Notes: generated from the letters alone by a model not told the origin. A stretch of 64,000 nucleotides of DNA from Echinarachnius parma (GCA_037951105.1 JBAMJV010003108.1:62001-126000); one strand, 5' to 3'. Counted from the first letter of the stretch, positions 1-13,156 are shown. Numbers and translations: made by a program.

Positions 1-390
1 TGTTATGAAGAAAATAATGGCTGCAGCTCGCAAGTGACGTCACGATCGATAGGAATTGCGAACGATACTAAAAATGGGAGCACAGTTCATCCGGTCATAT
101 CTTTTTTATTACTCTACCGTTTTGGCTCAGATTTTCGATCATGATTCTTCATATTCACCTCATTTTATAGCAAACATCACATTTCTGGGGTGGAATTCCC
201 CTTTAATTGCATTGTTAGGGTTATTCATGTTGTTTGAATTCATACTGTTTTTTGCAATTTGTAATTGAACAGAAAAAAAACAATTCCAAAACTTAATTAA
301 CCTGTTCCCTTCGAGATTCTGAAATCAACCCACCCAGTTCCCGTAGTCAATGGGTTAAAAGGATTTGCAATTTGGATTTGTACAAGGCCA
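1..390. other. No recognised feature
   Basis: No splice-bounded exon, RNA gene or repeat terminus was recognised here. A 70-residue open frame at 56-268 has no family resemblance and no splice or codon signal that would support it. Confidence 0.5.
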
Positions 391-560
391 TGTATGGAAG
401 GAATACTCCCCAGGGAGTGCAGATGGTGCACACAATGTGTGCTGGTTTACATTGTATCCTATGACCGGGGTAATGATATCATTGCAAAGCGCTTAGAGAT
501 GATTATCAATCATATTAGGCGCTATATAAATCAAGTGTATTATTATTATTATGTATAACT
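391..560 (+). repeat. SINE-like element with (ATT)n tail
   Basis: The segment shares a block with 4825-4995: CTCCCCAGGGAGTG, then an ACACAATGTGTGCTGG motif, then AAGCGCTTAGAGATG, then AGGCGCTATATAAATC and a short ATT tail. A GCGCTATATAAAT end followed by ATT repeats is typical of SINEs mobilised by L2/CR1-type LINEs. Partial tails of the same family are seen near 18834, 36003-36110 and 54505-54560. The family assignment is inferred from the 3' end only. Confidence 0.6.
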
Positions 561-921
561 ATTCAGTTTTATTTGTTTATCCCTTTTCTCTTTAGGTCCT
601 GAAGGCAGACATGAGGAAGACGTTATCGCTGACCAATTGACAGGTGTCGCTCCTACCCCACTTCCTGCATCTTCACAGCATCATCATCCCTAACTGGAGG
701 GGAGAGAAAGATGTTGAGCTCACAGCACCAGACCCCCCTATATTCAGTAGGACTCTTAAGCTGCTGGGTATGGAGGAAGAGCGTGATCCTATAAAATACC
801 TGGGGCATGGGGGATGAAGTAGTAAAACCCATCTGCTTTTCCTCCATCTTACTTCATCATCACCATCGTTGACTATAAAGGGAGGGAAATAAGTTGGTAA
901 AAGATCTGCAATATTAGGCCA

Positions 922-1122
922 CAAGAGATACGAGAACTCGAATCTATGAGTGTATTCAAATCGCACTTGAAGACCCACTATTTCCCTCTGTAATTAATTG
1001 TTAAGTGAACATTAAGTATTTGATTGTATAATTGTATTTGTTATGTTTTTGTATTAGCGCTATGATACCTGCATGAATAGCATACTTTAAATGACAATTA
1101 TTATTATTATTATTATTATTGA
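922..1122 (+). pseudogene. LINE ORF2 C-terminal fragment with (ATT)n tail
   Basis: Bases 922-993 read QEIRELESMSVFKSHLKT followed by HYFPL and a stop. This matches the WN-LP-x-EIR-x-LxxFKxxLKTxLF ending common to CR1/L2/Jockey-type non-LTR retrotransposon polymerases. The coding end is followed by about 100 bases of 3' UTR with a GCGCTATGATACC block and an ATT microsatellite ending near 1122. No reverse transcriptase core lies upstream, so this is a 5'-truncated dead copy. Confidence 0.65.
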
Positions 1123-1526
1123 GCTTGTGGCATCAGACCAACCTATCTTCAGTAGGACTCTAAAGCTGCTGGGGCTAGATAATAAGGAAGAACATGGTTG
1201 TAAAAAAAATACCTCAAGCATTGAAGATGAGTAGCAAAATCCCCAAGCTATGTGGGGCCCCACACTTATTCCATAATTTTGAACCAGCCGTAAAAATAAA
1301 TTAGGTTTTGGTTACTGAAATTCAGTTTGACCAAAACTGTACTCTCCTTACCAGAACTCAACTATCCCTTTAAGCTGTTATCAATGGATGATTTGTAAAT
1401 CAATGAAAACCAAGTGTTCCAAGTGATTTGCCCATCTAAATTTTCCTCTATATCTTCATGAAAAATTTGTTTGAAACTGGTGTATTTTTTTTTTATAGAG
1501 ATATATACAATGCTAATGGCTCGTTC

Positions 1527-2444
1527 TTAAAGGGATAGTTGAGTTCTGGTAAGGAGAGTACAGTTTTGGTCAAACTGAATTTTAGTAACCAAAACCTGCA
1601 TAGTTACATTACAAACTAATATAACTCGAAAGGAATACAACATTACAAATGACTTAGTAAAGATCCTGTTATCATTCAAAAGAGCCGTTAAAACTCAAGA
1701 GGGCGCTCTCTAAACACTCATCGGTTTGAACCATTTTGACTCAATTATTGTGCATGTGATGTTTCGATGAAATAGTGATTAGATAGCGAGGTAATCAACC
1801 ACCCTTTAAATAGCTATTTTGTAACTTGTTTAAAAGAGGAAGCATTTTTATGCCTCCGTAACGAAGTTGCCGGATGCATTATGTTTTCGGGTTGTCTGTC
1901 CGTCCGTCCGTACGTATGTCCGTCTGTACGTCCCGTTCTCGTAATCGCGTTATCTCAAGAACGGATTGACAGATTCTGACCAAACTTGGTATATGTATGT
2001 ATCTTGGGGGGACAATAAACTGATTAGATTTTGGGGGTCATGAGGTCAAAGGTCAAATTCACTAATAGCTCATAATTGTGATACGTCAAGATCTAAAAGA
2101 CAGAGTACCATAAAAATTGAGTTGACAGAATTCAATGTACATGTTGATTTGGGCTTGATAAATTGCGTAATGGCGGAGGCATCATTTTCGACTGCACGCA
2201 GTCGAAGATCCATCTAGTTTTTTTTTTTTACAGCTGGTTCAAAATTATCGAATGAGTGTGGGGCCCCACATAAATGGCCATGTTTATGGATATTTCAGCC
2301 ATTTCTGAACCGATTCTGATCAAATAAAGTTTATTCTGCATTAAAATATTATGCTCTTTCAAATTTTACACTCAGTTTTTCATTATTTCACAAAAAATAA
2401 TTGTATGTAGCGCCCTCTCTACCAAAACTCAACTATCCCTTTAA
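1527..2444. mobile_element. TTAA-flanked MITE (piggyBac-like ends)
   Basis: The left end TTAAAGGGATAGTTGAG and the right end CTCAACTATCCCTTTAA are inverted repeats abutting TTAA at 1527-1530 and 2441-2444. Copies B and C of the surrounding repeat, at about 22066 and 20250, carry a single TTAA at the same point, so TTAA is shown to be the target duplication. TTAA targets are typical of piggyBac, but no transposase is present. A Helentron-like element is nested inside at 1850-2217. Another right half of this family ends at 1376. Confidence 0.75.
1850..2217 (+). mobile_element. Helentron-like non-autonomous element, short copy
   Basis: The element begins ATGCCTCCG and contains the inverse CGGAGGCAT at 2174-2182. 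A hairpin follows (TTCGACTG / CAGTCGAA at 2187-2206), and the element ends in CTAG at 2214-2217 inside a T run. Subterminal inverted repeats, a 3' hairpin about ten bases from the end, a CTRR terminus and insertion between T residues are the hallmarks of Helentron-associated (DINE-like) elements. A long copy is at 58284-59397. The core has a CCGTCCGTCCGTACG simple repeat and one unit of the AGGTCAAAGGTCA-containing repeat. Confidence 0.6.
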
Positions 2445-4010
2445 GTAATGACGATGAACAGGTTTGGATATGTTCCCTATATTCAACACTACTCATTAAT
2501 CTCTGCAATACCCCTAAACTGGAAAGCAGTTATAAGGCATAATTTCATTGAAAATGCTGGAGAACCTTTTGATGAATGATTTGATCTCTTTCTACAAGTT
2601 AAAAGAACCACAAAATGTTGATATACCATGTTTGTTAAAGAGCATTGCTCACCAATTTCTGATTTAAATCAGCAACATGTGATTATTACTTGTTCATTTA
2701 CATTGGTATACTTACTGAAACATTCTATAATACATGTACATGTATTGATACATTCTGTAATACATGTATTAATACACTCTGTAATACATGTATTACATTA
2801 ATTTGTCTATATGTCTATATTTGTCTATATGTAAAGAAGTTGATTATTAGTCTTTTGCATTCAGATATTTAAAGCATTTGGTTGGTGAAGGAAGCTGGGA
2901 GTTTTGCAAGTAAATGTACATGTAGTTTTAATATGAGAGAGTGCAGGCAATCATACAAAATAATCCCACTTAAAACAAAAAATCAAGTAGATTTTGGTTA
3001 AGATAAAAACTCTTTATGTCTTGATTTGTAACTTAGACTTTGGGAAAAAGAGGATTTATTCCTTTCTCGAACATTTCTGAGTGAAATCTTACAGACCAAC
3101 TAATTAGCAAACAACGACTGTCATAATAGGTACATTAACTCAGCGCTGGATTGCCCGTTAACCCATTGAGAACGAAGACCACATATTTATTCCTAAGAGG
3201 AAATAAATCTCTATTGTATCAACAAATTGGCAATAGAGGAAACTTGATGTTTTGTGTAGACAAAATAAAATATGCACATTTGGCAATCCTGTCCAATCTT
3301 AAACGTTGCCAATTTGCACCTAAAATAGTGATCTTCAATCTGTTTATGTTGCCAATTTGACAATTCTCAGATTATTTTGCCTAAAATAATTCCTACAATG
3401 TATGAGCCGTCGCAACATTTAACTGTGACAAATGAGGGCTCATATTTTGCAATACACTTTTCTTTTTCTTTTGGTACATAATTCAGAACCCTTTCGTGAT
3501 GTTTTGTCAGTTACCCAGTTGTGCGCGTTCTGTCCAATTAGATTTGCACATTTTTGAACGCGAGATCTGTGGATTATAATTGGCTGCGTCTCTTTCCGCG
3601 GTAGGGTTCCGGTATATATGCTAGCTTGTGAAGGTCCAGATCACATTTTTAGCCACACTATACTTGCTAGTGCACTTAAATTATCTTTATTATTATCTTG
3701 ACTTATTGATTATTTGATATAGGGTTGATACATTTCTCTGAATTATTCTATTTTGATATTCTCTAAAAAGTTATTATATTTGATTTTCTATTACACTTTC
3801 TTACTATTACGCTGAATTATTTATTCAAATTATATACTATGTTACTATTGAAATATGAATTTAAATAATTGCATTCTAATGTCTCCTAGGAACTGGCAGA
3901 TTACAATGTACTTGATATCGCACTTAAATTTATATTACTATTATCTGGAGCTATTATTAGATATACTACTTTGAATTATTTCATTTTGATATTAATTATT
4001 TCAAGAAGCT

Positions 4011-4824
4011 ACAGGGAAACCCCGTTATAACGAGGTAGTCAGGACTATCAAATGACGTGTACAATCACCCCCCCCCCCCCCCCGGTTTTAGGGAAGGATA
4101 TATATTTTTCTGTATGTATCTGTATACGAGTGGGAAAGAAAACATTAGTTGTATGAGCTAAGACTTGTTAATTCTAACGTTAACAGTCATTTATACATCC
4201 ATTTTCAATTTTCGCTGCGCTTTGCGCACGAACAGATTATCTCATAACTTCACCATAATAGCCAGTATCTCAGTTTGTTGTGTAACTTGCGTATGGTCTT
4301 GGGTGAGTATTTTTTTCTGTATACCAGGCCACGTAGTTCCAGTGTAGGCTGGCATTGCTCTGGCTGCTTGTGTGACGTGCAGATTGCACCATTTCAAGTA
4401 TATTATATTGGTCTAGTGTGCAACAACACATGGAAGATATAAAATAATTTCCTTATATAAGTTGCACGGGCAGCCAGGCTACAACATGATAAGTATCAAA
4501 ATTTACTTAAGTCATGAGAATATTGCGCAGGGAATGAAATAATGAGCAAAAAACGTCTCTGAATGTAATTCCGTTATGGTGGAATTGCCCATATGTTCAA
4601 ATCTTATTATATTACCAGAGGTAATGTGTGATATTTTACCACTTGGCAGTGTACATGTAATACAATTTTACTCAAATGTAAAGTTCAAGTATGGATTAGC
4701 TACTGATTACATTGACCATATTCCAACACTGCTTATTCAGAAGAGTGACCGTTGAACATCAATGCATATGAAAGTACAATATTCAATTACTCTCTTGCAC
4801 AAGTTGGGGTAAATCATTGTAATA
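4011..4824. other. No recognised gene; poly-C tract
   Basis: The stretch holds a run of about 17 C residues near 4069-4084 and otherwise unremarkable AT-rich DNA. The short open frame at 4165-4347 has no supporting signal. Confidence 0.5.
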
Positions 4825-4995
4825 TATGCTCCCCAGGGAGTGGAGATGGTACACACAATGTGTGCTGGTTTACATTGTATCCTATGACCGGTGGTAATAT
4901 TATCATTGTAAAGCGCTTAGAGATGATTATCAATCATATTAGGCGCTATATAAATCAAAACATTATTATTATAATTATTAATAAAGTTTGCAGGC
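4825..4995 (+). repeat. SINE-like element, second copy
   Basis: This copy carries the same block order as the one at 391-560: CTCCCCAGGGAGTGGAGATG, ACACAATGTGTGCTGG, AAGCGCTTAGAGATG, GCGCTATATAAATC and an ATTATT tail. The two copies differ at few positions, which suggests moderately recent activity. Confidence 0.6.
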
Positions 4996-5521
4996 TACTT
5001 TGTGTGAAATGACAAGTAGTTGTTTTCAGATTATTGTGTAACCAAAGACATTAATTTCATATCAAGAAACAGGTTGCTGCCTTTAAAGATGAGTCACATG
5101 AACTTTTGTCTCTGTAAATTGATTGAGGAATGAATGTGAAGATTTTGGGTTTATCTTTGTTATTTCATAAATTATCAATGCATTCATAGTACATGTAGCA
5201 CATTTTGTTTGATTGTTACAATGTATCTTGTCCATACCAGAGTACTTTCAGACTGAATTTTCTTTTAAAATTTGAATTGTATTAATTTTGTCCACTCTGG
5301 AAGAAAACTGTGTCATCTATTATTCAATGATATATTATCATTATTTTTTTTGGTCCCAGAATATTAAGATAGTTTATAGTTCTGAAATGAATCATTTTGA
5401 TATTCCTGGTTGTGTGTCTTGTTATTCCAACATTTAACAAAATGATGTATCACATCATGACATCTTGCATTGAATTAAAAAAAAAAGAAATATTAACTAC
5501 TTTGGTGTGTATTTACATATA
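4996..5521. other. No recognised feature
   Basis: AT-rich sequence without recognisable exons, termini or tandem repeats. Confidence 0.5.
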
Positions 5522-5523
5522 TA

Positions 5524-6508
5524 CTCCGCAAAAAAAGAAACTGGACACTTGTATAAGTTGAAATATTTCATACTAATGTACGATAAAGTGTACATGATCA
5601 TATATCAAATTAAAGGGAATTTAGTCCTCTACATGCATGGTATAACTTAAAGGTGTAATCGTTCATGCATGAAATGCCATGGTCAATTAACAATAGCAAG
5701 GTCTGTTTTCAAAAATAGCAAAACAATGAGGGACCACACCATTCGACTGAAATGATAGTAAGCGTTTCACTTAAAACAAGATGAGCGGGGCAACGAAATT
5801 ATGACATTATTCAACTTTATTGTTATGAACAAACTCTGGAAATACAAATTTGTCAATAAAAAAGGGCCAGGTTAAGAGAGCATTATCATACTGGTTTGTA
5901 TTAGAGGCATGAAGCTTGTCTATTTCATGTGTCCCCTGCAATTTTAACCACATTTACCTAGAGAAATGGCATGTTAAAGACTGCCCAACTGTTTGACCAA
6001 GGGTGACTTCAGGTTTTGAAGATCTTTGGACTACAGTAGAATTCTTGAGAAGAATTTATACCATTTTCATGCTGAAATAAGGGCACAAACTGTGGTTTTG
6101 AATAATAAAGGTTTGCCATGGAATTCCCCATGTTGTTACTTTTTGATTAAAATAACACCTATAACGTTCACAATTTGTCTTAATTTATACTCAGTATTGA
6201 GATGAAGATACAAAAAGTCAAATTTGTAATGAAAAAATATGCCATCTCATGAATATAGCGTTTTAGATTATGCTTATCAACATTTATATGGTTGCGTGGA
6301 TGTTCCATTTTTGCTATTTTTGAAAACAGACCTTGGTGTGGTTAATTGACCGTGACAAGTCATGCATGAATGATTTCATCTGGATTTTATGCGAATATTG
6401 AAGAGGGTAATTTTATCTTTAATCTGATATACAATATCATATATTTTATCGTTAATGAATACGAAATATTTGGTCTCATACAAGTGTCCAGTTTCTTTTT
6501 TTGCGGAG
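5524..6508. mobile_element. Mariner-like MITE with TA duplication
   Basis: The ends CTCCGCAAAAAAAGAAACTG at 5524 and its inverse ending at 6508 are each abutted by TA, the mariner/Tc1 target. The inverted similarity extends inward through CTGGACACTTGTAT. The roughly 985-base body has no transposase frame. A partial terminus of a related element starts near 7823 (TAGAAACTGTACACTCGTAT). Confidence 0.65.
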
Positions 6509-7119
6509 TATATATGAGTGATCCATCCTTAGCTGATGAAAATGATAATAATGAGCATGATGGTGATGATGATATTGATGATAGTTATGTTGGGATATGA
6601 TATGATTAACATGGCTATTATGATGATGATGATCATAAGATGGTTTTAATGATATTGATGACTATGATGATCACGATAATGGTTGTTGATGATGATGATG
6701 ATGATATTGATGATTGGGCTATAATAATATTATACAGATATTTACTGTCTAGAGGGGCAATATAGCATTTGAGATCCTCGAGGGAAGTTATATTTTTGTC
6801 GAGGGACATTATATTTTTCCGTAGCGCCTAGCGCTGAGGAAAAAATATAGTATTCCGAGACAATTTCCATCTAAGAGAACTAGGCCTACCCCCTGGAATA
6901 CCTCTCCTGTTATTATCTATATCTCATGCGTTGATTGCTATGAGAGATACGCATTCGTTTTATGTAAGTTTTTTAGGATTTGGACAATGTAAATAGATCC
7001 CTTAGCTACAACATCTTGAAATTACATTTACAATGACAATAATTTAATTTTAAATTCAATTTATTCCATTCTTGAACAGTATTATACTGTTATACAGTAT
7101 ATATAAATAACATTTTCAT
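6509..7119. repeat. (GAT)n microsatellite region
   Basis: Bases 6535-6715 are an imperfect GAT/TGA microsatellite. A 76-residue open frame that runs into it is a product of the repeat. The rest, to 7119, shows nothing recognisable. Confidence 0.7.
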
Positions 7120-7797
7120 TACCCGTAAAACTCCGTGTATAAGACGCACTTTTTTTCCGTCGGAAAAATTTCAAAGTGGGGGGTGCGTCTTATACACAGG
7201 TATAGCAAAAAAAAAAACTGTAGTCATGGTGAATGTGTATACACATGGTTTAGGGCATGACAAGAGCTTGTTGTCAGTTGAAGCATTCAGCAAGATATAC
7301 CCTTTTCTCACACAAAAAATATTGGTTACAGATGTAAAAATTGCAAGTTTATTGAGCAGTAATACTGCTGCTAATGAATATTCATACATTTGTGAGCAGC
7401 AGTACTAATTAAGTATGCAATTTTCTAACCAGTGGTTATAAGTTTTGCTCATAATTAGAAATAGTTGTTAGTAAATTTAGAAAATTGCATTATATTTAGT
7501 GAGTATTGGTGCTCATGAATATTCATGAATATGAATATGAATATTTATGAGCACCAGTGTTACTGCTCAATAAATGTGCAATTTGTGTACTAACCACTAT
7601 TTTTATGTGAGAAAATGATGTTGATGAATGCTACATTCAACAATAAGCTATTGTCATGCCCTAGACCAGTGGTATAAGCATTCCAACAGCACTTCAGGGT
7701 CTTTTAAAAAAATACAGGGTGTCCCAAAAAAAAAGCTGTGAAAGTTGGGGGTGCGTTTTATACACGGGTGCGTCTTATTCACGGAGTTTTACGGTAA
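7120..7797. mobile_element. TIR element, ACTCCGTGTATAAGACGCAC ends
   Basis: The left end TTACCCGTAAAACTCCGTG and the right end CACGGAGTTTTACGGTAA are inverted repeats, and a GGTGCGTCTTATACAC block recurs next to both ends. The centre (7370-7570) has repeated GAATATTCATGAATAT palindromes. Open frames on both strands in 7171-7408 are products of this symmetry and not genes. Confidence 0.6.
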
Positions 7798-9100
7798 TAT
7801 CAATATAAATTCAAAAGATAAAATGCTCCACCAAAATAGAAACTGTACACTCGTATAAGATTTAATATTTCATATTCATTTACGATAACATCTATGATAT
7901 TGTATGAACTAAACCCCTTAATCACATAAAAATAAATATTTCAATGTTAAAATTACTTATTTCATAATCAATAAGGAGTTTTAACCCTTTAAATATTGGG
8001 GTAGTCTGGGCATAAAAATACGATGCATTAAATATAATCTGAACTGCCCTTTTCTGAAGTTAACATAAACTTAACATAACAGTAATTGATATGGTAAATA
8101 ATCAAAGCATAACAAAAAATAATTGAAATACATCTTGAGTAAATGTCATTAGGCAATGAAGTAATTTAAATTAAATATCAATTGGGGGCTCCGGTACAGC
8201 GCCCCCGCCCCCAACGCCCCTTAACGTAATTTTTGGCCTGGGCTACCCCTCTACTGAATTAGTAATATTGTTTAGTAGGTTTAGTATTTAGCTCTGTGCC
8301 AAGAATGGCGCTTTTGTCCGGCAGGTAACGATAATTTCACTAAGCCACCTGACTATAATAACCTATCACCTATTGTGAAATCATTATTATATGAGAGCAA
8401 GCGAATTGAAATTAATAAGCTTAATTAAACAAATTATAATTATGTACGTATTACAAGTTTAATATCAATATTTTACCAACATTCAAGGGAGCAAACTGCA
8501 CCCATTAACATATCGCCACAGTATGATACTGAGATCAATTACTTTCATGGCACAGCATATTACAGAGCATATTACTAATTTCGTAATCTGTATTACAAAT
8601 ACGTCACAGTTACATATACTGACAGAATATAATTTAATTTGATATTACAATGGGAACGGTTATGAAACGTGACATACTGTAATCCAGTGTCGTCGTACCA
8701 TGTATCTTGCTAAAGGATTATTATTATTTATTTTTTAATCTCAGTTCGTTAGTGTCAACTTTTATAATTCCTTAACTGGCTTGCACACACACCTTGATTT
8801 ATATTGTTCAATACGTATTATAATGTAGGTAATTTTGTATGTACTGAATTATAATATCATAGTATTTCATCAGGTGATAGTCTGTAGAATCAGCCTTAGT
8901 TTACTGAAGTAATTTTATGATAAATCCTCATCCCCGCCGAAGATAATTGATTATTAAGTTATAACCTATATATTAATGAAAAAGATAAGTGTAAGTTAAG
9001 GGGATTTCTCCATGACTGCCAATAAGTCAGCATTACCCTTTTTTGTATTGTGCAGTAAGGAGTATTTTGGTTTCAAAATGATGTTTCAAGTCAGATAATC
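7798..9100. other. No recognised gene; degenerate repeat end
   Basis: Apart from a degraded mariner-like terminus at about 7823-7890 the stretch is featureless AT-rich DNA. Confidence 0.45.
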
Positions 9101-10740
9101 TAGACATAATCCCAAATTAAGAAAATAACATCGAAAAACCCTGTTTCCCCCTAAGGCGCAGTTTTATAGCATTCAACATATAAGAGCATCATTTTTTTCA
9201 TGTGGATATCTCCTTCTGTTGACATGGGGGTATAGTATAATCGACTCATATTACGCCTTATGGTGTTGTTTTGATGCAAACAAAGTAGCACATGATAAAA
9301 CTAGCAGGAAGGGCTATAAAACAGTGGTCAATTCGTTAGGGCGAAAGGTATGTTTCCCCTTAACGACACATTCCCCCTAACGTGCTGTTTTATAGCACGC
9401 ATATTCGCCCTAAGGCGTCTTCTAAGCTTATAACCTATATATTATTTTTTTTTTGTCAGGTTAGTGAAATATGATGCACGTAAGCATCCCTCCCGAACCC
9501 TGATTAACCCTGGTCAAAATGGTCATTTTTTGAAATCTGGACATCGAATTTTCAAGAAAATGCAAGTGGCTGGTAACGTGCTAGGAAGACATACTCCTAT
9601 TTAGTTTGCTGCAACATAAAACAATTATGGGAAAGTCCGATTTTGAAAGAAAAAAAATTTGAAATTAAGAGTACATCATAGTAAACATCCTCTGTGAATT
9701 TGAGCCAATTCCAATCATTTTAAAAAAAGTTATGGCCGTTTTCTGTATTATCCACTTGAGAAAATCGTTAAAATTGGCTGGAAAATCTTCTTTTTGCCAT
9801 ATCTCAAGAACCAAATGACCAATTGACACCAAACTCGGTAAATTCATGTATCTAGGGGGATAGATGAAGGGTTGTGATTTTAAGGTCATTTGGTCAAAGA
9901 TCAAAGGTCACATGTCACAGGTTTCCATTTGCGTGATTTTATATCTGGCAAATGTATGTGTTATAAGATAAGTTATTTTCTCAGCCAATTACTTGTATTA
10001 TGCAATAAATTATATATATTTCCGTTAAACATGAGTTGCTAATCATTTCTATATGTCTCATTTAGTGACTTCTGCATTCTCAAAACAAAACAAATGTAAA
10101 GGCCGAGACAGGTTTTTTTAAATGTTAAATATTTTCGCGAAAAATTCTTTAATTCACCTGAAATTCACACTGGGGGCTTATAAAGGCATACCGAATAATT
10201 GTCCAAGGTTCCAGCAATTGTTTTGTAATAGTCACAGTAAAAAAAACGTCGGAATTAGTAATCTCGAGTATATTGTGTAATATACTTTAAGCGCGCGGTT
10301 ACTGATTATTAGTAATCTCGAGTATATTGTGTAATATACTTTAAGAGCGCGGTTACTGATTATAATTATTTAGTATCAGTACTATTAGCCGTGTCCGATT
10401 TGTAATACAGATTATACAATTATATAATTCGTTCAGTCTACTATAACGTAAAAAATATATAATAAGCTTAGAAGTAGCCTTAAGGCGAATATGCGTGCTA
10501 TAAAACAGCACGTTAAGGGGAATTTGTCGTTAACTTGGGGGAAACATACCTTTCCCCCTAACGTTATCATGTGCTACTTTGATTGCACCAAAACAACACC
10601 CTGAGGGCGTACTAGCTGTCAACAGAGCGAGATATTCACATGACAAAATGATGCTCTTATATGTTGAATGCTATAAAACTGCGCCTTAGGGGGAAACACG
10701 GTTTTTCGATGTTATTTTCTTAATTTGGGATTATTTGGGA
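9101..10740. mobile_element. Foldback element with CCCCCTAAGG-rich arms
   Basis: The arms at about 9101-9446 and 10440-10735 are inverted copies. Paired landmarks are TCCCAAATTAAGAAAATAAC, CCCCCTAAGGCGCAG, TATAGCATTCAACATATAAG, CCCCTAACGTGCTG and GCATATTCGCC. The arms surround about 1 kb that includes a degraded relative of the Helentron-like repeat unit (9770-9925) and two tandem copies of a roughly 60-base unit containing AATCTCGAGTATATTG (10250-10360). No coding sequence was found. Confidence 0.65.
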
Positions 10741-12760
10741 TTATATAAATGCGTTTCACGAAGCTCATGACAACTTGTCATCGAAAAAAATTGTTTTAAT
10801 CTTTTATGGACGAGCCTGAATGTATAATCTGCCAATACAACAAGAAGCCAGCAAGAACCAAATGATGGCCGTAACTCGTAAGTTTTTATCTTATTTTGTG
10901 TTTAATGTGTGATTGTGAGTTTGCATGCTATGTCATTCAGCTATTATATGTCATTGTTATCGACCTTACATATTATTTGTTGACAAACTATGTAGAAAAT
11001 CGTTATATTTCAATGAAACCCTTCGATATTGCACTAGAGCGGTTATCGAGATCGCACCGCGCCGAAACTCTGCGGTGGCTACTATGTCCAAAAACCCGTC
11101 TCCCTGGCTATAAACGCGAAATAACATTAAACCTCCTTCACTCCTTGACCTTGTCCTTGCCCTTGATCTTACTCGAGTAAGACTAAACTCTAAAATTTAA
11201 CACCTTTCTTTGTCATAACTTGCAGCCATGATATGGTAGACTGTCTCTGGTCTACAATTACAAAGAGCATTGTAATTGCCCTTGACCTTGTCATGTCAAA
11301 GACTTTGACCTTTGTGTCGTGAGTTTGCAGAACGCCAGCCTAATAAATTGTGCTAATACTTTATAGTAATACTAATAGTATACAACTAACGAATGGGCTT
11401 CTTGTGATAGTCAAATCTATTACCGAGGTGGGCTCAAAATGATTATTACCCGAAGCGTAGCTGAGGGTAATAGTCATTTTGAGCCCACCGAGGTAATAGA
11501 TTGCCTATTACAATCAAGCACATTCGTTAGTTGTTTTATATCACTCATCAATATCAGTGATTGTGTTCAGCTTATAGCAAAATAAGTGATAATCTCTGAA
11601 TATTTCATAAAATCGCTTGTAAATTTTGATATAAAAATCAATCGACATTAATGAAGCCAGTATGAGCCTCCAGAACCACGGCGCATCTAATACGCTTAAA
11701 GTCATTGTTATTTTGCGCACACAATCACAAAGACGCAAAACTGAGTGCGCACCAACGCGCTGGCAGTTGCGCACATACGCGATGAATGCGTGCTAGCGCT
11801 CCCACGGATGTGCTTATTGGCTGTCTTGGCATTCTTCTTCCCAGGGTGTTAGTTTTTACCAGCAATGTCAATCACGTGACTAGAACGTGTGCGCCATAGA
11901 GTACTGCACAAATTTGATCGCGTGTGCATTTTGCTTAAACACATGATCTATGGGACGAACGCGTAACAAACTTTTAGTGTTAATTTTTTGCTAACAGCCC
12001 GGTCACATGATTGCGCGGGGATTGCGCGTGTTGTCCAAAACTATCATTTGTCAAATACAATGGTAAAACGATCTTATGAGGGATATAATAATAATTAATA
12101 ATTTTAATATTATTATAAATTTATATGCCACGAGTATAGCCACTAAACAAGGGTTAGGTACTTAGGTTTATATGTTATAATGGTATAGTATGCAGTTGGG
12201 CCTAGTAATACACAATGTTAATTGTTATGTGATGTAAAGTGTAATTGATTAACTTGGCGCTAGATAAAATTGACAATTTTTCGCTCCATTCCAAATCAAA
12301 ATACGTGATTTCTGCACCACCTCGACTTCTCTCCGAGTCGTATCGCGACTTGTGACGTTGTGTTAATTAGCCTTTGCACTATCATATCAGTGGCAGCACG
12401 GCTAGTATGCTCCCCAGGTAGTTGAGATTAAATACCAGTGACAGTGTGTCACTTTAAAAAAACGGCGAGTGCGTCTGCACTCCCATGCAGGATACTCATA
12501 CTTCACAACTAGCTTGATGCGTTGACTGAAGTAAGCGAACAAAACTAATTCAATATACTAAATCCTAAAATAACGTACAGTCGTACAAGTTGAAGTAGTA
12601 CTACTAGTAGACAGAAGTACTAGTACACATTTAATTCCTATTTGAGAATTTTAACAGATATGATCATTAGACAACATTCAATGCTAGTGTTATTTCAGTC
12701 ATAAATTATTGAAATTCTGATGTGTATTTTTATTGTTCTATTATCTCATTCAATTTACAG
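10741..12760. other. No recognised gene; one small palindrome
   Basis: The only structure recognised is a palindromic MITE-like element at about 11388-11532. Its arms contain ACTAACGAATG, TCTATTACCGAGG and TGGGCTCAAAATGA and meet at GCGTAGC. Open frames at 10896-11180 and 11541-11774 have no family resemblance or splice support. Confidence 0.5.
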
Positions 12761-12865
12761 GAATCAAGCCGAAAATCAAATCTTTCTACAGAAGATATCA
12801 AGATTCTTGCTAATTTTGTCAGCGAAAATTATGATGACATATTTGGGAGAGCAGATCGGCCACAG
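12761..12865 (+). CDS. Candidate internal exon, Myb/SANT-like domain start
   Basis: A clean acceptor (CAATTTACAG) precedes the segment and a donor (CACAG then GTAAGC) follows it. The 105-base insert is a phase-0 open frame of 35 residues. It reads ESSRKSNLSTEDIKILANFV and continues SENYDDIFGRADRPQ. The pattern of basic residues, then L/F-T/S-x-E-x-x-x-L, then E-N/K-x-x-I-L/F-G resembles the start of Myb/SANT-like DNA-binding domains found in Harbinger-associated and related proteins. No second exon was identified with confidence. A possible downstream segment begins after TCTTGACAG near 13586 but quickly meets a stop. Confidence 0.4.
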
Positions 12866-13156
12866 GTAAGCAGGGAAAACAATGAAATATATATATCACT
12901 TTATCAGGGACTACTTTTTAAGCCATGCCTGCACAAAAATTGATTTAAGTTAAAGGAAGTTTATTGGGCATGGAATGTCTTCTACAACATCTGTACATTG
13001 GACATTAGATATTTAACTTGTATAATTAAATCAACTTTTATAGAGAAAGGCGCAGGATCACGCGAAGTGATGCAGCTTTTTTTTATTAATTAAATTCAAA
13101 CATAGAGGAAACTGACTAGAAATATTTGAGTGATTAAAAGTGAGCAAAGAAAAATA

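Larger units (their letters stand above)
1373..4010 (+). repeat. Dispersed repeat copy A (interrupted)
   Basis: Bases 1373-1526 and 2445-about 4010 match 21913-23560 (copy B) over nearly their whole length with few differences. Bases 20226-20575 are a third, partial copy. Shared landmarks are the ATGCTAATGGCTCGTTC block, a short tandem CATTCTGTAATACATGTATT minisatellite (2720-2795), a GTTACCCAGTTGTGCGCG block and a TTATTATC-rich 3' side. No coding capacity was found. Copy A is interrupted by the TTAA element at 1527-2444, which copy B lacks. Confidence 0.75.

Noticed and set aside
2690-2872. Cys-rich peptide with repeated NTC motifs
   Set aside because: It is a minisatellite (CATTCTGTAATACATGTATT) in a dispersed repeat, found in three copies with no other coding support.
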